From: Streptococcus troglodytae | GTDB taxonomy: Bacteria; Bacillota; Bacilli; Lactobacillales; Streptococcaceae | Direction of reading: 5' to 3' | NCBI RefSeq assembly: GCF_002355215.1 | Contig: NZ_AP014612.1 | Coordinates: forward strand, 682,001 to 746,000 | Length of the DNA: 64,000 nucleotides | Shown: positions 17,272-28,378 of the stretch, in pieces | Layout: every line of letters starts with the position of its first letter | Position numbering within the stretch: the stretch's first letter is position 1 | Program-made: the position numbers and the translations under genes | The notes under the pieces: model-generated | The model's input: the letters and a program-made list of their open reading frames with translations, nothing else | Database searches by the model: none | Told to the model about the DNA's origin: nothing

Positions 17272-19800
17272 ATGTTAGAGTTAAAACACATTACTAAGGT
17301 TTATGAAACAGCTGGTATTAAGCGAACAGCCTTAGATGATGTTAATGTGAATTTTCGTAGCAATGAATTTGTTGCGGTTTTAGGTCAATCTGGTTCAGGG
17401 AAAACGACCTTGCTTAATATTGTTGGCGGTCTGGATCAATACACCAGTGGTGATTTATTAATCAACGGTAAATCGACCAAGGATTTTAAAGATAAAGACT
17501 GGGACAGCTATCGTAACAATACCATTGGTTTCGTTTTTCAGTCATATAATCTTATTTCGCATCAAACAGCGCTGGCTAATGTGGAATTAGCCTTGACCTT
17601 ATCAGGTGTTTCAAAAGCCGAGCGTCGAAAACGTGCTCTAGATGCTTTGAAGCGTGTTGGTTTGGAAGATGAGATTAATAAAAAGCCCAATCAAATGTCA
17701 GGCGGTCAGATGCAGCGGGTTGCGATTGCGCGTGCCTTGGTTAATAATCCTGATATCTTACTAGCTGATGAACCAACAGGGGCTTTAGACTCGGAAACAT
17801 CCTTGCAGATTATGGATTTGCTAAAGGAAATTGCTCAAGAGCGTTTAGTCATTATGGTAACTCATAATCCCGATTTAGCAGAAAAATATGCTAATCGCAT
17901 TATCAAGGTTCTTGATGGTCATATTATTAATGACAGCAATCCATATACTGACGATGAGATCAGAAAAGCAGCTGTTGATTTTAAAAAGACAAAAATGTCT
18001 TTTACAACAGCTCTTTCGCTTTCCTTTAATAATTTACTGACCAAGAAAGGACGAACCTTGCTAACTGCCTTTGCAGGTTCTATTGGGATCATTGGGATTG
18101 CTTTGATCCTGTCACTGTCAAATGGCGTGCAAAAATACATTGCTAAAACGCAAGAAGACACGCTGGTTGCTTATCCTTTATCTATTGAGAAGTCTTCCAA
18201 TAAAAATTTTATCGGTCTACTTGCAGCTAATAGTAATGAAAACAAGAAATCTGATAAGAAAAAGACAAATAAAAAGATTGGAACCAATAGTATCCTAAAG
18301 AATATGATTTCAACGCAGGTCGTTGATAATGATTTGGCTTCATTTAAAACCTATGTCAAAAAACATCAAAAGAAATTTGCTGCTGTTACCAAAGATATTC
18401 AATATGCCTATAAAATAACACCTCGAATTTATCAGTCTGAGACTTCAAAGGGAGTCAAAGCTGTCAATCCTAATACTTTAAGCAAAGATCTGAAAGATAC
18501 CAGCTCAAGTATTCAAACAGTCGTTTCTAACCTTGATATTTGGCAAGAATTATCTTCTAATGAAAAAATGCTGTCTTCACAATATCAAGTTATTTCAGGG
18601 CATTTGCCAAAACAATATAATGAAGTCGTGCTTATGGCTGATGAAAACAACAAAATTGATGACTATGTCCTTTACAGTTTGGGAATCAAAGACGCCAAGC
18701 AATTAAATAGCAAAACGATTAAAAAAGACAAAGACAGCAGCTATCATTATAAAGATTTGATTGGCAGAACTTATAAGCTCGTTATCAATTCTGATCTTTA
18801 TCAAAAAGAAGGTAATGCTTGGATCGATCGTTCTGATAATGATGCTTACATGAAGCAAGTCATCAATGCTGCTGAAAATATTAAGATTGTTGGTATTGTC
18901 AAACCACAAGAAGGAACAACAAGTGGAAGCTCCAGTGCTGGTGTTGGTTACAGCCATGACCTGACTGATTATCTTGCTAAAAAAATCAAGACCAGCGCTA
19001 TTGCCAAAGAGCAGTTGGCTAATAAGAAATTGAATGTCTTTACTGGTCAACCCTTTTCAAGCGGCAACAAGACTTTCTCCTCAGACAATTTGAATGCTCA
19101 GCAGCAAGCTAGTATGGCTTCAATGTCAGCTGAAGAATTAGCGGATTATGTCAATCGTTACAATGAAAATGCGAATACAACCTATGAAGAAAACTTAGAA
19201 AAGATTGGTATCATTGATAACAATAATCCAGAAACCATCCATTTTTATGCTTCTTCTTTCAAAGATAAGGAAGCTCTGAAGGATTTAATCAGCGATTATA
19301 ATAAAAAAGTCAAAAAGGATAAGCATAAGTCTAGAGTAATTCGTTATACAGATACAGTTGGTTTGATGATGTCATCGGTAACAACGATGATTAATGCCAT
19401 CACTTATATTTTAATTGGTTTTGTTGCCATTTCCCTAGTTGTATCATCTATTATGATTGGTATTATTACCTATATCTCTGTTTTGGAACGCACCAAGGAA
19501 ATTGGTATTTTGCGTGCTATGGGGGCTTCTAAGAGGGATGTTACCCGTATTTTTACAGCAGAAACTGTTATTGAAGGTGCTATCGCTGGAGTACTCGGCA
19601 TCTTGATTACCCTTTTATTAAATCTTTCGATTACACTTATTGTGAAAAATTGGCTGAATATCAATCATATCTCTTCCCTACCCATTTGGTCAGCAATTGT
19701 TCTTATTGCTATTTCCATCTTACTCACCGTCTTTGCAGGCATTCTGCCATCACGCGTAGCGGCTAAAAAAGACCCCGTCGAAGCCTTACGGACAGAATAA
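17272..19800 (+). CDS. MacB-like ABC transporter, ATPase fused to FtsX-type permease
   Basis: Single-polypeptide mechanotransmission-type ABC transporter. Residues 1-225 are the ATPase: [39 protein letters not shown]. One membrane helix near 265 is followed by a roughly 420-residue extracytoplasmic domain, then three C-terminal helices and the FtsX motif TKEIGILRAMGAS. Firmicute members of this class export peptides or sense antimicrobial peptides. No linked sensor kinase or regulator is seen here, so the substrate stays open. Start ATG 17272 follows AGGAG. Confidence 0.88.
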   Translation: MLELKHITKVYETAGIKRTALDDVNVNFRSNEFVAVLGQSGSGKTTLLNIVGGLDQYTSGDLLINGKSTKDFKDKDWDSYRNNTIGFVFQSYNLISHQTALANVELALTLSGVSKAERRKRALDALKRVGLEDEINKKPNQMSGGQMQRVAIARALVNNPDILLADEPTGALDSETSLQIMDLLKEIAQERLVIMVTHNPDLAEKYANRIIKVLDGHIINDSNPYTDDEIRKAAVDFKKTKMSFTTALSLSFNNLLTKKGRTLLTAFAGSIGIIGIALILSLSNGVQKYIAKTQEDTLVAYPLSIEKSSNKNFIGLLAANSNENKKSDKKKTNKKIGTNSILKNMISTQVVDNDLASFKTYVKKHQKKFAAVTKDIQYAYKITPRIYQSETSKGVKAVNPNTLSKDLKDTSSSIQTVVSNLDIWQELSSNEKMLSSQYQVISGHLPKQYNEVVLMADENNKIDDYVLYSLGIKDAKQLNSKTIKKDKDSSYHYKDLIGRTYKLVINSDLYQKEGNAWIDRSDNDAYMKQVINAAENIKIVGIVKPQEGTTSGSSSAGVGYSHDLTDYLAKKIKTSAIAKEQLANKKLNVFTGQPFSSGNKTFSSDNLNAQQQASMASMSAEELADYVNRYNENANTTYEENLEKIGIIDNNNPETIHFYASSFKDKEALKDLISDYNKKVKKDKHKSRVIRYTDTVGLMMSSVTTMINAITYILIGFVAISLVVSSIMIGIITYISVLERTKEIGILRAMGASKRDVTRIFTAETVIEGAIAGVLGILITLLLNLSITLIVKNWLNINHISSLPIWSAIVLIAISILLTVFAGILPSRVAAKKDPVEALRTE

Positions 19801-19804
19801 AAAC

Positions 19805-19842
19805 AAAAAGCGAAACAAAAGATAATAATTGTTTCGCTTTTT
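19805..19842. terminator. bidirectional terminator
   Basis: Perfect 14-bp stem AAAAAGCGAAACAA and complement with a 10-base loop, A-rich left and T-rich right. It serves the ABC transporter and may also stop the leftward MFS transcript. Confidence 0.85.
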
Positions 19843-19966
19843 TATGCATCATTATCTAGTAAGTCTTTTTAAAAGATTCCATTAAAATAGCTAAAGTTTG
19901 TTTTAAAAGTGATGATAAAAATTTTAATAGCAAGCATTTTCTATACTTTGACTTTTAATTTTAAGC

Positions 19967-21151
19967 TTACGAAACTTGCTTTCTTTGGTTGAAGAACGTA
20001 TAAAGGTATTCTAATACAGCCAAAAGAACAAAGCCCCAGCCACACATTGCTAAAACGGATGCAGCTGTTTTATTTCCTAAAAGATGAGCAACAAAATTAA
20101 CAACTGAAGGAGAAAGAAAAGCGCCTAGATTGATTCCCATTAGGATAACCGAAGTTGTTAATGTTCCGCCTTCTTTGGGACCAACTTGTGCTGCCCGCAG
20201 AAAAGCCTGTGGGAAAACCCAACCAAAGAAAATCCCAGCAATAATAACGCCTACAACAACCATAGCTGCATTACTGGCACTGGCAACAATGAAGAAGCCC
20301 ACAGCTATACCTGTCAAGGAGATAGGCAGAATAAAGTTACCAACACGCTTACTTAATTTTCCAAAAACAATAGCCGAAAACATAGATGACAGCCCTAATA
20401 CTGCAAGGATAGAAGAAGCTGCTGAAGCAGAGATAAGACCGGTTTCAGCTCCAAAAAGTGCCATCTTAATGGTCATCATCATAAATATGCCAAAAATAAT
20501 GAGAAAAAGCAAGGCCAAGAGAAGAATATGTCCATTGATAGAATTCGCCAATTTTGGTCTTTCTTTTTTAATGATTGGTTGATCATTAGGAATAACAACA
20601 AAAGTGCCAAAGAGAATAAGCGGAATAAGAGCAATGAAATATCCCATAAAGGCAACTTTCCAACCAGCCAATACCAAGGCTCCTAATAAGAAACCAAAAC
20701 CAGCATTTCCAAGATTTTGACCAGTATTTTGAAATCCTAACATATCGGATAATTCTTGGTCTTTATAAAAGCGGTACATTAAACTAACTGAAAAAGGATT
20801 AAATAAACCAATTCCACAGCCCATAAGGAAACGTAAGAAGACAATAGCATAATAATTAGGAATAAAAGCAGGTAAAACACCACCTAAAAGGTACATCAAC
20901 AAACCAGCCATAATAGTGCGTTTAATGCCAAATTTATTAGCAATCGTATCTGCGAAGAGAATGAGCAAAAGCACTCCGAAATTTGGAAGAGTTGAAATCA
21001 TCTCAATTTCTGCTGTTGATTGTTGAGTAAAAGTCTTTTGCAACAAATTATTGGCAATAGAAATCGAAGGAGCTGTCATGGCTAGAATGGATAGAGACAA
21101 GATTGAAATTTTAAAAAGCCAAGAGCTTGGACTAAGATTGTTTTGATTCAT
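19967..21151 (-). CDS. MFS transporter, 12 spans
   Basis: Major facilitator with N-half and C-half of six hydrophobic segments each, and the loop 2-3 region ADTIANKFGIKRTIMAG (the conserved D-G-R-R motif region). Length is 394 aa. It lies 9 bases downstream of the FAD oxidoreductase and reads leftwards with it, so it probably moves that enzyme's substrate or product, such as a small organic acid. The family relatives I recall are annotated as oxalate/formate or sugar carriers, without proof. Confidence 0.85.
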   Translation of the reverse strand: MNQNNLSPSSWLFKISILSLSILAMTAPSISIANNLLQKTFTQQSTAEIEMISTLPNFGVLLLILFADTIANKFGIKRTIMAGLLMYLLGGVLPAFIPNYYAIVFLRFLMGCGIGLFNPFSVSLMYRFYKDQELSDMLGFQNTGQNLGNAGFGFLLGALVLAGWKVAFMGYFIALIPLILFGTFVVIPNDQPIIKKERPKLANSINGHILLLALLFLIIFGIFMMMTIKMALFGAETGLISASAASSILAVLGLSSMFSAIVFGKLSKRVGNFILPISLTGIAVGFFIVASASNAAMVVVGVIIAGIFFGWVFPQAFLRAAQVGPKEGGTLTTSVILMGINLGAFLSPSVVNFVAHLLGNKTAASVLAMCGWGFVLLAVLEYLYTFFNQRKQVS

Positions 21152-21160
21152 GAGAGTCTC

Positions 21161-22651
21161 CTAACTGTATTTTTTAATATCATTAGCGGCAGCTAGACCA
21201 GCTAAACGTCCAGATGTCCATGAGAAGCCTGAAGCTAAACCTTCATAGGCAGGATAATTACGAGGGGCATAATAACCACCAGCATTAGCTCCGCCAGTAT
21301 AAAGTCCGGGAATTGCTTTCATATAAGCATCAAGAACGCGGAGATCTTTATCAACACGGACACCGCCAACTGTTCCTAAGTAAACCACTTGAGCGATAAA
21401 AGCATAAAACGGTCCCTTTTTAATATCGTATTTAAGTGATGCTGCAGATTTACTGAATATTTCATCGTTTTGGCTTGCAATGGCCTTATTATATTCTGTT
21501 ACGGTTGCCTTAAAAGCGACAGAATCCATTCCAGAATTTTGAGCTAACTCTTCAAGACTGTCTCCTTTAAAAGCAATACCTTGTTGGACTGCTTGCTCAG
21601 CTAAGTTTACAAAATCTCCCTTAGCATGGGAAGCACCCGGTCCAGATTTAGAAATCGTAAGCAGTGGTTGCTTCGTATAACTTTCAAGTGTTGCTGTGTC
21701 CATGACATAGTAATACTGACTACCTACACCATAGGCAGCATTGGACCATTGAACCGTATCATAAACGACATCTTCATTGGTGAAACGAGAACCATTTGGA
21801 TCTACCCAAAGCAAGGGTGAGAGCAAAAGCTGTGTTAGAGGTGAATCATTAAAGCCTGCTAATTGCTTGCCTTTGGTTTCTTGGGTAACAGTAGATTGAG
21901 CCATTTGCGCTGCATGAATAAGAGCCGAGCCGTCAATATTAACCCCGCCAGCAGCTTCCATAGCTGACAAGCCTTCTCCCATATTAGGAACACCTAAAGT
22001 GCGAAGATTTAAGGTTCGCATGACCTTGGCTACACGTCTTTTATCACCGCCAAAGCCACCCGTAGTAATAATGCTGGCTTTAGCATGCACTGTCATACTT
22101 TCTCCTGCATCATTGAGAGCTTTCAAACCATGAACACGTCCATTAGAATCTTGAAGGAGTTCCGTCATTCTGACACCAAAGATAAAGGTGACTCCCATTG
22201 CTTCCAACGAGCTTTGAATTTGCTGATAACTAGAGTCTTTATTCATATACATATGATAAGAACCACCTTGGTAATCATTACCGAGATGTGCAAATTGAGT
22301 GGAATTCTCAGTTGGATTGAGCTTAATTTCCATTCCCAATTTTTCAATTTCCTCTAAAGTTTCTTTAGCATGTTCAATAATGTTTTCTAACAAAGCACCA
22401 TTACTGAGAAAATGATTATGCTCTTGCAGTTGTCTGATGGCTTCTTGCGTAGAAAGTTTTAAACCTGCAGTCTTTTGCTCTTTAGTGTTAATGGCAAAGA
22501 AGCCTGAGGAAATTCTAGTATTCCCACCAATTTGTTTTAATTTTTCGAGAACCAAGACTTTAAGTCCATTTTGAGCAGCAGCATGAGCAGCAGCTAGACC
22601 AGCACCGCCAGCTCCAGCAACGACGACATCAACTTTGTATTCATTTTCCAT
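21161..22651 (-). CDS. FAD-dependent oxidoreductase, flavocytochrome c/fumarate reductase family
   Basis: Soluble flavoprotein with the dinucleotide loop VVVAGAGGAGLAAAHAAAQN, EKLKQIGGNTRISSG and a C-terminal FAD contact (GLYTGGANAGGYYAPRNYP). No heme-binding CxxCH region and no FMN-binding domain are seen, and there is no signal peptide, so it is cytoplasmic and needs an external electron donor. The usual fumarate-reductase C-terminal HGxNRLGG motif is replaced by APRNYPAYEGLASG, so the substrate is probably not fumarate. Length is 496 aa. It is the first gene of a leftward pair with an MFS carrier; the divergent AraC gene is a likely regulator. Confidence 0.85.
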   Translation of the reverse strand: MENEYKVDVVVAGAGGAGLAAAHAAAQNGLKVLVLEKLKQIGGNTRISSGFFAINTKEQKTAGLKLSTQEAIRQLQEHNHFLSNGALLENIIEHAKETLEEIEKLGMEIKLNPTENSTQFAHLGNDYQGGSYHMYMNKDSSYQQIQSSLEAMGVTFIFGVRMTELLQDSNGRVHGLKALNDAGESMTVHAKASIITTGGFGGDKRRVAKVMRTLNLRTLGVPNMGEGLSAMEAAGGVNIDGSALIHAAQMAQSTVTQETKGKQLAGFNDSPLTQLLLSPLLWVDPNGSRFTNEDVVYDTVQWSNAAYGVGSQYYYVMDTATLESYTKQPLLTISKSGPGASHAKGDFVNLAEQAVQQGIAFKGDSLEELAQNSGMDSVAFKATVTEYNKAIASQNDEIFSKSAASLKYDIKKGPFYAFIAQVVYLGTVGGVRVDKDLRVLDAYMKAIPGLYTGGANAGGYYAPRNYPAYEGLASGFSWTSGRLAGLAAANDIKKYS

Positions 22652-22684
22652 ATGACAGTTCCTCGCATTTTTAATTTATGTTAT

Positions 22685-22713
22685 AATTATAAGTGAAAAA
22701 TATCACATTTGAA
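22685..22713 (-). promoter_or_regulatory. probable promoter of the oxidoreductase-MFS pair
   Basis: On the minus strand TTCAAA (22708-22713), 17 bases, TATAAT (22685-22690). The dyad GTGA-N6-TCAC lies in the spacer and may be an operator. Confidence 0.45.
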
Positions 22714-22774
22714 AAGCCTTACAAATATCTTAAAAAATGACTTTTTATGACTTTTAGATGGGAGGTTGCTTAGT

Positions 22775-23653
22775 ATGGTCCGTTTTATTTCAAATACCTT
22801 ATCGCAAACTCTAAATGAACCCTTTCAACAATCTCATAAATCTTGCAAACATCTTTATATTTTGGAAATTCTTTCGCAGGCGGTTATTGTTTCAGACCAA
22901 AAACAGGTCCCTTTACAACCTTATGATATTATCCTCGCTCAGTCTTTTAATCACTTGCAGATAGACTCTCTAGATAGAAATCCCATTTTACTGCGCTTAT
23001 ATAGTCTTGATTTTGACCTACCGTCACCGCTCAATCGATACACTGTAGGCGACAATCCTCTCATTCATGATTTAATGAATGATCATACAAGTGAAGATGC
23101 TTATATTCTTTTTACAAATCTATCCGATTTAATTTGCCATGCCTATCTTGATGCCCTTGAAAAATTAGAAAATCTAAGAGACAATCAGGATGAACAAGTC
23201 TATATTGATTTTCAAAGACAAAAACTAGCAGGTTTGTTGTTTACGGAGCTTCTGCGTCAACACGATGCTAAAGTATCTAAATTTGCTTCTCGCTTTCCTT
23301 CAGTAAATGTTAGGTATGCTTCTAAGGATAGCCAATCAGGCGCTATTATGAAATATGTTTCAGATAATATTCATCACGTTAGTTTAAAAGAAGCAGCAGC
23401 TCATTTTTCTTATCAAACGAATTATTTTTCAAGACTCTGCCACGAACTTTTTGGTATTTCTTTTAATCACTTAAAAACAGCAATTCGTTTAGAAATTGCT
23501 AAAGAACAATTGCGACTGACAACTAAAAGTGTAGAAGAAATTAGCCAAGAATTAGGCTACAAAGCTGTTTCAAATTTTCATCGTAATTTTAAAAGTCAGA
23601 CGGGACTGACACCAAATGATTATCGACAAGATAAACAATGGAAAGATACTTAA
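22775..23653 (+). CDS. AraC-family transcriptional regulator
   Basis: A long N-terminal sensing region (about 1-185, no recognised domain) is followed by the two-HTH AraC domain (VSLKEAAAHFSYQTNYFSRL, then SVEEISQELGYKAVSNFHRN and GLTPNDYR). ATG 22775 follows GGGAGG by 9 bases, better than the upstream TTG. It is divergent from the oxidoreductase/MFS pair, which it probably controls, and ends at a good terminator. Confidence 0.88.
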   Translation: MVRFISNTLSQTLNEPFQQSHKSCKHLYILEILSQAVIVSDQKQVPLQPYDIILAQSFNHLQIDSLDRNPILLRLYSLDFDLPSPLNRYTVGDNPLIHDLMNDHTSEDAYILFTNLSDLICHAYLDALEKLENLRDNQDEQVYIDFQRQKLAGLLFTELLRQHDAKVSKFASRFPSVNVRYASKDSQSGAIMKYVSDNIHHVSLKEAAAHFSYQTNYFSRLCHELFGISFNHLKTAIRLEIAKEQLRLTTKSVEEISQELGYKAVSNFHRNFKSQTGLTPNDYRQDKQWKDT

Positions 23654-23663
23654 ATAAAAGTTA

Positions 23664-23695
23664 AAAAAAGTCATTATATAAGATATGACTTTTTT
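23664..23695. terminator. terminator after the AraC gene
   Basis: AAAAAAGTCAT / ATGACTTTTTT, perfect 11-bp stem with a 10-base loop. Confidence 0.8.
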
Positions 23696-23760
23696 AAATC
23701 GCAAGATGCATTTTTCTGTATAATAGAAATAGAGTATTCAGAAAAAGAAAGGAACTATCG

Positions 23761-24626
23761 ATGAAATTAGTTGCTATTGTTGGTTCCAATGCCTCCTTTT
23801 CCTATAATCGTTTATTGTTGCAATTTATTAAAGAGCGGTTCGGTCAAGCTTTTGCATTGGAGATTTTGGAAATAAAAGAGCTCCCTCTTTTCAATCAGGA
23901 TAGTTCTGCTGCAGATTATCCCCTCATTCAAAAGCTTAATGAAGATATCTTAAGTGCAGATGGCATCATTATTGCGACAGCAGAGCATAATCAAACCATT
24001 ACAGCCAGTTTAAAATCCATGCTTGAATGGTTGTCCTACCAGCTTCATCCCTTTAAAAATAAACCTGTCATGATTGTCGGAGCTTCTTATTATAATCAGG
24101 GAACTTCTCATGCACAAGAGCACTTAAGGCAAATCCTAAATGCTCCCGGTCTTGAAGCTTGGGTCATGCCTGGAAATGAATTTTTTCTAGGAAATGCCCC
24201 AGAAGCCTTTGATGAAAATAATCAAATAAAGGATAATGATACCATTATTTATCTTGCGCAATGTTTACAACATTTTATTCGCTATGTCACTGTTGTTCAG
24301 GATTTAAAGGGAGATTCCATTCCACTTAGTGATGCAATTTCAGGAGCATCAGAATCAGTCCAAGAGGACTCTGCTGCATCTGCTATACTAGAAAAACAAT
24401 TATCACTACAAAAGAAAAGACCAATATTCCCTTTGAGAGAGCACTAGATAAAGCCTATGGGCCGGCTTTGAAGGATACTCTCGAAGACCCATTTGATAAG
24501 GTTTTGGATGCCCAATACAAAGAAGTCAAAGAACAGCAAATCCCTTTTGACCAGGCCCTAGATAAAACCTTTGGAGAAGACTTAGGTATTGAAACAACCG
24601 ATCCGCTGGATGCTCTATTGAAGTAG
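23761..24626 (+). CDS. NADPH-dependent FMN reductase with repeated acidic tail (apparent frameshift)
   Basis: Flavodoxin-fold reductase that makes reduced flavin. Signs are VAIVGSNASFSYNRLLL (phosphate loop) and ATAEHNQTITASLKSMLEWL (flavin contact). The reductase domain covers residues 1-180. The frame stops at 24447, but one extra A in the 4-A run at 24415-24418 continues to a stop at 24626 and adds a tail with two copies of a motif like IPFxxALDKxxGxxL. The total is about 287 aa. It stands next to the FAD oxidoreductase locus and could supply it with electrons; this is inference from position. Confidence 0.78.
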
Positions 24627-24640
24627 AAACACTAAATTAA

Positions 24641-24679
24641 TAAGAAAGAGCCAAACCTCGAAAGTTTGGCTCTTTCTTA
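24641..24679. terminator. terminator before the cas locus
   Basis: Perfect 16-bp stem (TAAGAAAGAGCCAAAC and complement) with a 7-base loop. The following 24680-24910 holds no ORF or RNA that I can support. Confidence 0.88.
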
Positions 24680-24914
24680 CTTATTGCCTAAATCATGGTT
24701 AATGTAAACTTACATTTGGGTTAATTTTTTTATTAATGCTCAAATATCACTGAATATTTAGGCATTTTCAATATGGAATCAAGACTGAGAAGCAACTGTT
24801 AGTCAATTTTATAGTAGAAATAAGGATGAACACATTAATTTGCTTTCTGAAATGAAAAAATACAGAAATATTTCTATGTTTTTCGTTTATATTGTTAAAA
24901 TATTTCGTAGATAG

Positions 24915-24936
24915 TGGTATAATAGAAACGCTTACA
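24915..24936 (+). promoter_or_regulatory. cas9 promoter (extended -10) with overlapping cre-like site
   Basis: TGGTATAAT at 24915-24923 is an extended -10. ATAGAAACGCTTACA at 24922-24936 fits the catabolite-responsive consensus WTGNAANCGNWNNCW with one mismatch and would cover the start of transcription. AAGGAG at 24945-24950 serves the ATG at 24957. Confidence 0.5.
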
Positions 24937-24956
24937 AAAAAGATAAGGAGTTATTC

Positions 24957-27900
24957 ATGACTAATGGGAAAATTTTAGGCTTAGATATTGGTATTGCCTC
25001 GGTTGGTGTTGGAATTATTAATGCTAAAACAGGAAACGTTGAACATGCTAGTTCACGAATTTTTCCAGCAGCTAATGCTGATAATAATGTGGAAAGACGT
25101 AGCGCGCGTGGAGGGCGACGCTTAACAAGACGTAAAAAACATCGTCTAAAACGAGTTGAAGATTTATTTGACAAGTATAATATTGATACAGATTTTTCGA
25201 ATCTTAATTTAAATCCTTATCAATTACGAGTTAAAGGATTGAATGAACAATTATCAAATGAAGAACTCTTTGCCGCTCTTAAAAATATTGCTAAAAGACG
25301 AGGTATTTCTTATTTAGATGATGCCGAAGATGATTCTGTTGGAGGCACTGATTATGCCAAGTCAATTGATGAAAATCGAAAACTATTAAAAAAGCAAACT
25401 CCTGGTGAAATTCAATTAAAGCGCCTTGAAAATTATGGTCAGTTAAGAGGAAACTTCACTATTCAAGATGAAAATGGTGACTATCACCGTTTAATTAATG
25501 TATTTTCTACATCTGATTATGTCAAAGAGGCACAAAGGATTTTAAAAACACAATCTTACTATAATAAGTTTATTACAGAATCGTTTGTGGAAGATTATAT
25601 CAAGATTTTGCAGGGGAAAAGAAAATATTATGTTGGACCTGGAAATGAAAAATCTCGTACAGATTATGGAATTTACAGAACAGATGGTGAAACTTTAGAT
25701 AATCTTTTTGGAATTTTAATTGGGAAATGTAGTTTTTATCCAGAAGAATACCGTGCTGCTAAGGCATCTTATACTGCACAAGAATATAATTTTTTGAATG
25801 ATTTGAATAATTTAACTGTACCAACTGAAACTAAAAAACTCAGTACAGAAGAAAAATATCAATTGGTAGATTTTGCAAAGACTGCAAGTACATTAGGAGC
25901 TGCAAAGTTATTAAAAGAAATTGCGAAATTAGTAGGTTGCCAGGTTGAAGAAATTAAAGGATATCGCTTGGATAATAAAGATAAACCAGATTTACATACT
26001 TTTGAACCCTTTCGTAAACTAAAAAGTAATTTAACAACTATTGCTGTAGAAAATTTATCAATTACAACTCTTGATACTTTGGCGCATATTTTAACACTGA
26101 ATACTGAGCGTGAGGGGATAGAAGAGGCTATTCAAAAAGAACTTCCAAATATTTTTTCAGATGAACAAATAACTGAAATTATTGCAGTTCGAAAGAAAAA
26201 TAGTCAAATATTTGGAAAAGGATGGCACAGTTTTTCTATTAAATTGATGAAAGAATTGATTCCTGAGTTATATGAGACTTCGGAAGAACAGAAGACGATT
26301 TTAACTCGACTTAAAAAAGTCAAAGTCAATAATAAAATTACTAGTAGAACAAAGTATATCAATGAAGAAGAGATAACAGATGAAATTTATAATCCTGTTG
26401 TTTCTAAGTCCATTAGACAGACAGTCAAAATAATTAATGCCGCTATTAAAAAGTACGGTGAATTTGATCAAATTGTTATTGAAATGCCACGCGAAAGCAA
26501 TGAAGAAGATGAACGAAAATTTATTGCAGACTTACAAAAGAGTAATGCTAAAGAAAAAGACGATGCCATGAAACAGGCAGCATTGCTATATAATGGCAAG
26601 GATGAACTTCCTCACGATGTTTTTCATGGTCATAAAGAATTAGCAACCAAAATTCGTCTTTGGTATCAACAGGGAGAGCGGTGTCTCTATTCAGGAAAAC
26701 ATATTGATATTCATGATTTAATTCATAACCAAAATATGTTTGAAATTGATCATGTTTTGCCTTTGTCATTATCATTTGATGATAGTTTAGCAAATAAGGT
26801 GTTAGTTTATAGCTGGGCTAATCAAGAAAAAGGACAAAGAACTCCTTTTCAAGCTTTGCCACAAATGGCTTCAGCATGGTCTTTTCGTGAATTGCGTGAC
26901 TACATTTCTAAACAAAAGGGAATTAGTAAGAAAAACGTGACTATTTGTTAATTGAGCAAGATATCAATAAAGTTGAAGTGAAACAAAATTTATTGAACGG
27001 AATTTAGTTGACACACGTTATGCCTCACGAGTAGTGTTAAATACACTCCAAGATGCTTTGAAAGTTATGAACAAAGAAACCAAAATTTCTGTGATTCGTG
27101 GACAGTTTACTTCACAGCTTCGCAGGCAATGGCGAATTGGCAAGTCTCGTGAAACCTATCATCATCATGCAGTAGATGCTCTCATAATTGCAGCCTCTAG
27201 TCAATTGAGACTATGGAAGAAGCAAAATAATCCAATGTTTGCAGACTACAAACATGGTCAAAAGATTGATTTAGATACGGGTGAAGTTTTATCTGATGAT
27301 GCTTATAAAGAGTTGGTTTATCAAGCACCTTATCAAGGTTTCGTAAATACCATTTCAAGCAAAGCATTTGAAGATGAGATACTTTTTCTTATCAGGTAGA
27401 TTCAAAGGTTAACAGGAAAATTTCTGACGCTACGATTTATGCAACAAGACAAGCGCAGCTGGGTAAAGATAAAAAAGAAGAAACCTATGTGTTAGGTAAG
27501 ATTAAGGATATCTACAGTCAAGCTGGCTATGATACCTTCCGTAAAAAGTACGATAAAGATAAAGCTGTGTTTTTGATGTATCAAAAGGACCCTGAAACTT
27601 GGGAAAAGGTTATTGAAGTGATTTTAAGAGACTATAAAGAACTTGATGACAAAGGTAAAGAAATTGGGAATCCCTTTGAAAGGTATAAAGTCAAAAACGG
27701 TTTCGTTCGTAAATACAGTCGGAAAAATAAAGGAACTGAAATTAAGTCTTTGAAGTATTATGATAACAAGCTTGGGAACCATATAGATATTACACCAGAT
27801 AATAGCAAGCACTCAGTAGTGCTACAATCCATCAATCCTTGGCGAGCTGATTTATACTTCAATCCTGAGACCACAAAATATGAATTGATGGGACTTAAAT

Positions 27901-28369
27901 ATGCCGATTTGAGTTTTGAAAAGGGTACAGGTAATTACTCAATATCTCAAGAAAAATATGACGAAATCAAAGAAAGAGAAGGTATTTCCTCTACGTCAGA
28001 ATTTAAGTTTACTCTTTATAAAAATGATTTGATTTTGGTGAAAGATATAGAAGCCGGAAGAAAACTAAATTTTGATAAAAATAAGGAAATTGAGTTTCAG
28101 CAACTGTTTAGATTTTTATCAAGAACAATGCCTAATCAAAAACATTATGCTGAGTTGAAACCATACGATAAAGCTAAATTTGATGGCGGACAGCCATTAC
28201 TTACTATTTTTGGAAATGTTGCGAAAGGTGGCCAGTGTCTAAAGAGCTTAAATAAATTCAACATTTCCATTTACAAAGTCAAAACTGACATTCTTGGTCA
28301 TAAATATTACATAAAAAAGAAAGTGACAAACCTAAACTTAATTTTGAGAATAAAATCAAAAATAAGTAG
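24957..28369 (+). CDS. cas9: Cas9, type II-A, S. thermophilus CRISPR1-like (four apparent frameshifts)
   Basis: RNA-guided DNA endonuclease. RuvC-I LGLDIGIAS (Asp10), an arginine-rich bridge helix (RRSARGGRRLTRRKK), RuvC-II IVIEMPRES, HNH FEIDHVLPLS and RuvC-III HHHAVDALI are all present, so both nuclease centres are intact. The frame breaks at four homopolymers: A5 26931-26935, T3 26989-26991, T5 27383-27387 and A6 28313-28318. One added base at each gives an unbroken protein of about 1138 aa ending at 28369, close to the roughly 1120 aa of the S. thermophilus CRISPR1 Cas9 that I recall and unlike the larger S. pyogenes type. Such exact repairs point to base-calling loss. It heads tracrRNA-cas1-cas2-csn2-array. 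Confidence 0.9.
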
Positions 28370-28378
28370 TAAAAGGGG

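Noticed and set aside
24680..24910. Search for an S. pyogenes-type tracrRNA upstream of cas9
   Set aside because: No segment resembling its anti-repeat or AAGTTAAAATAAGGC core is present in this stretch.
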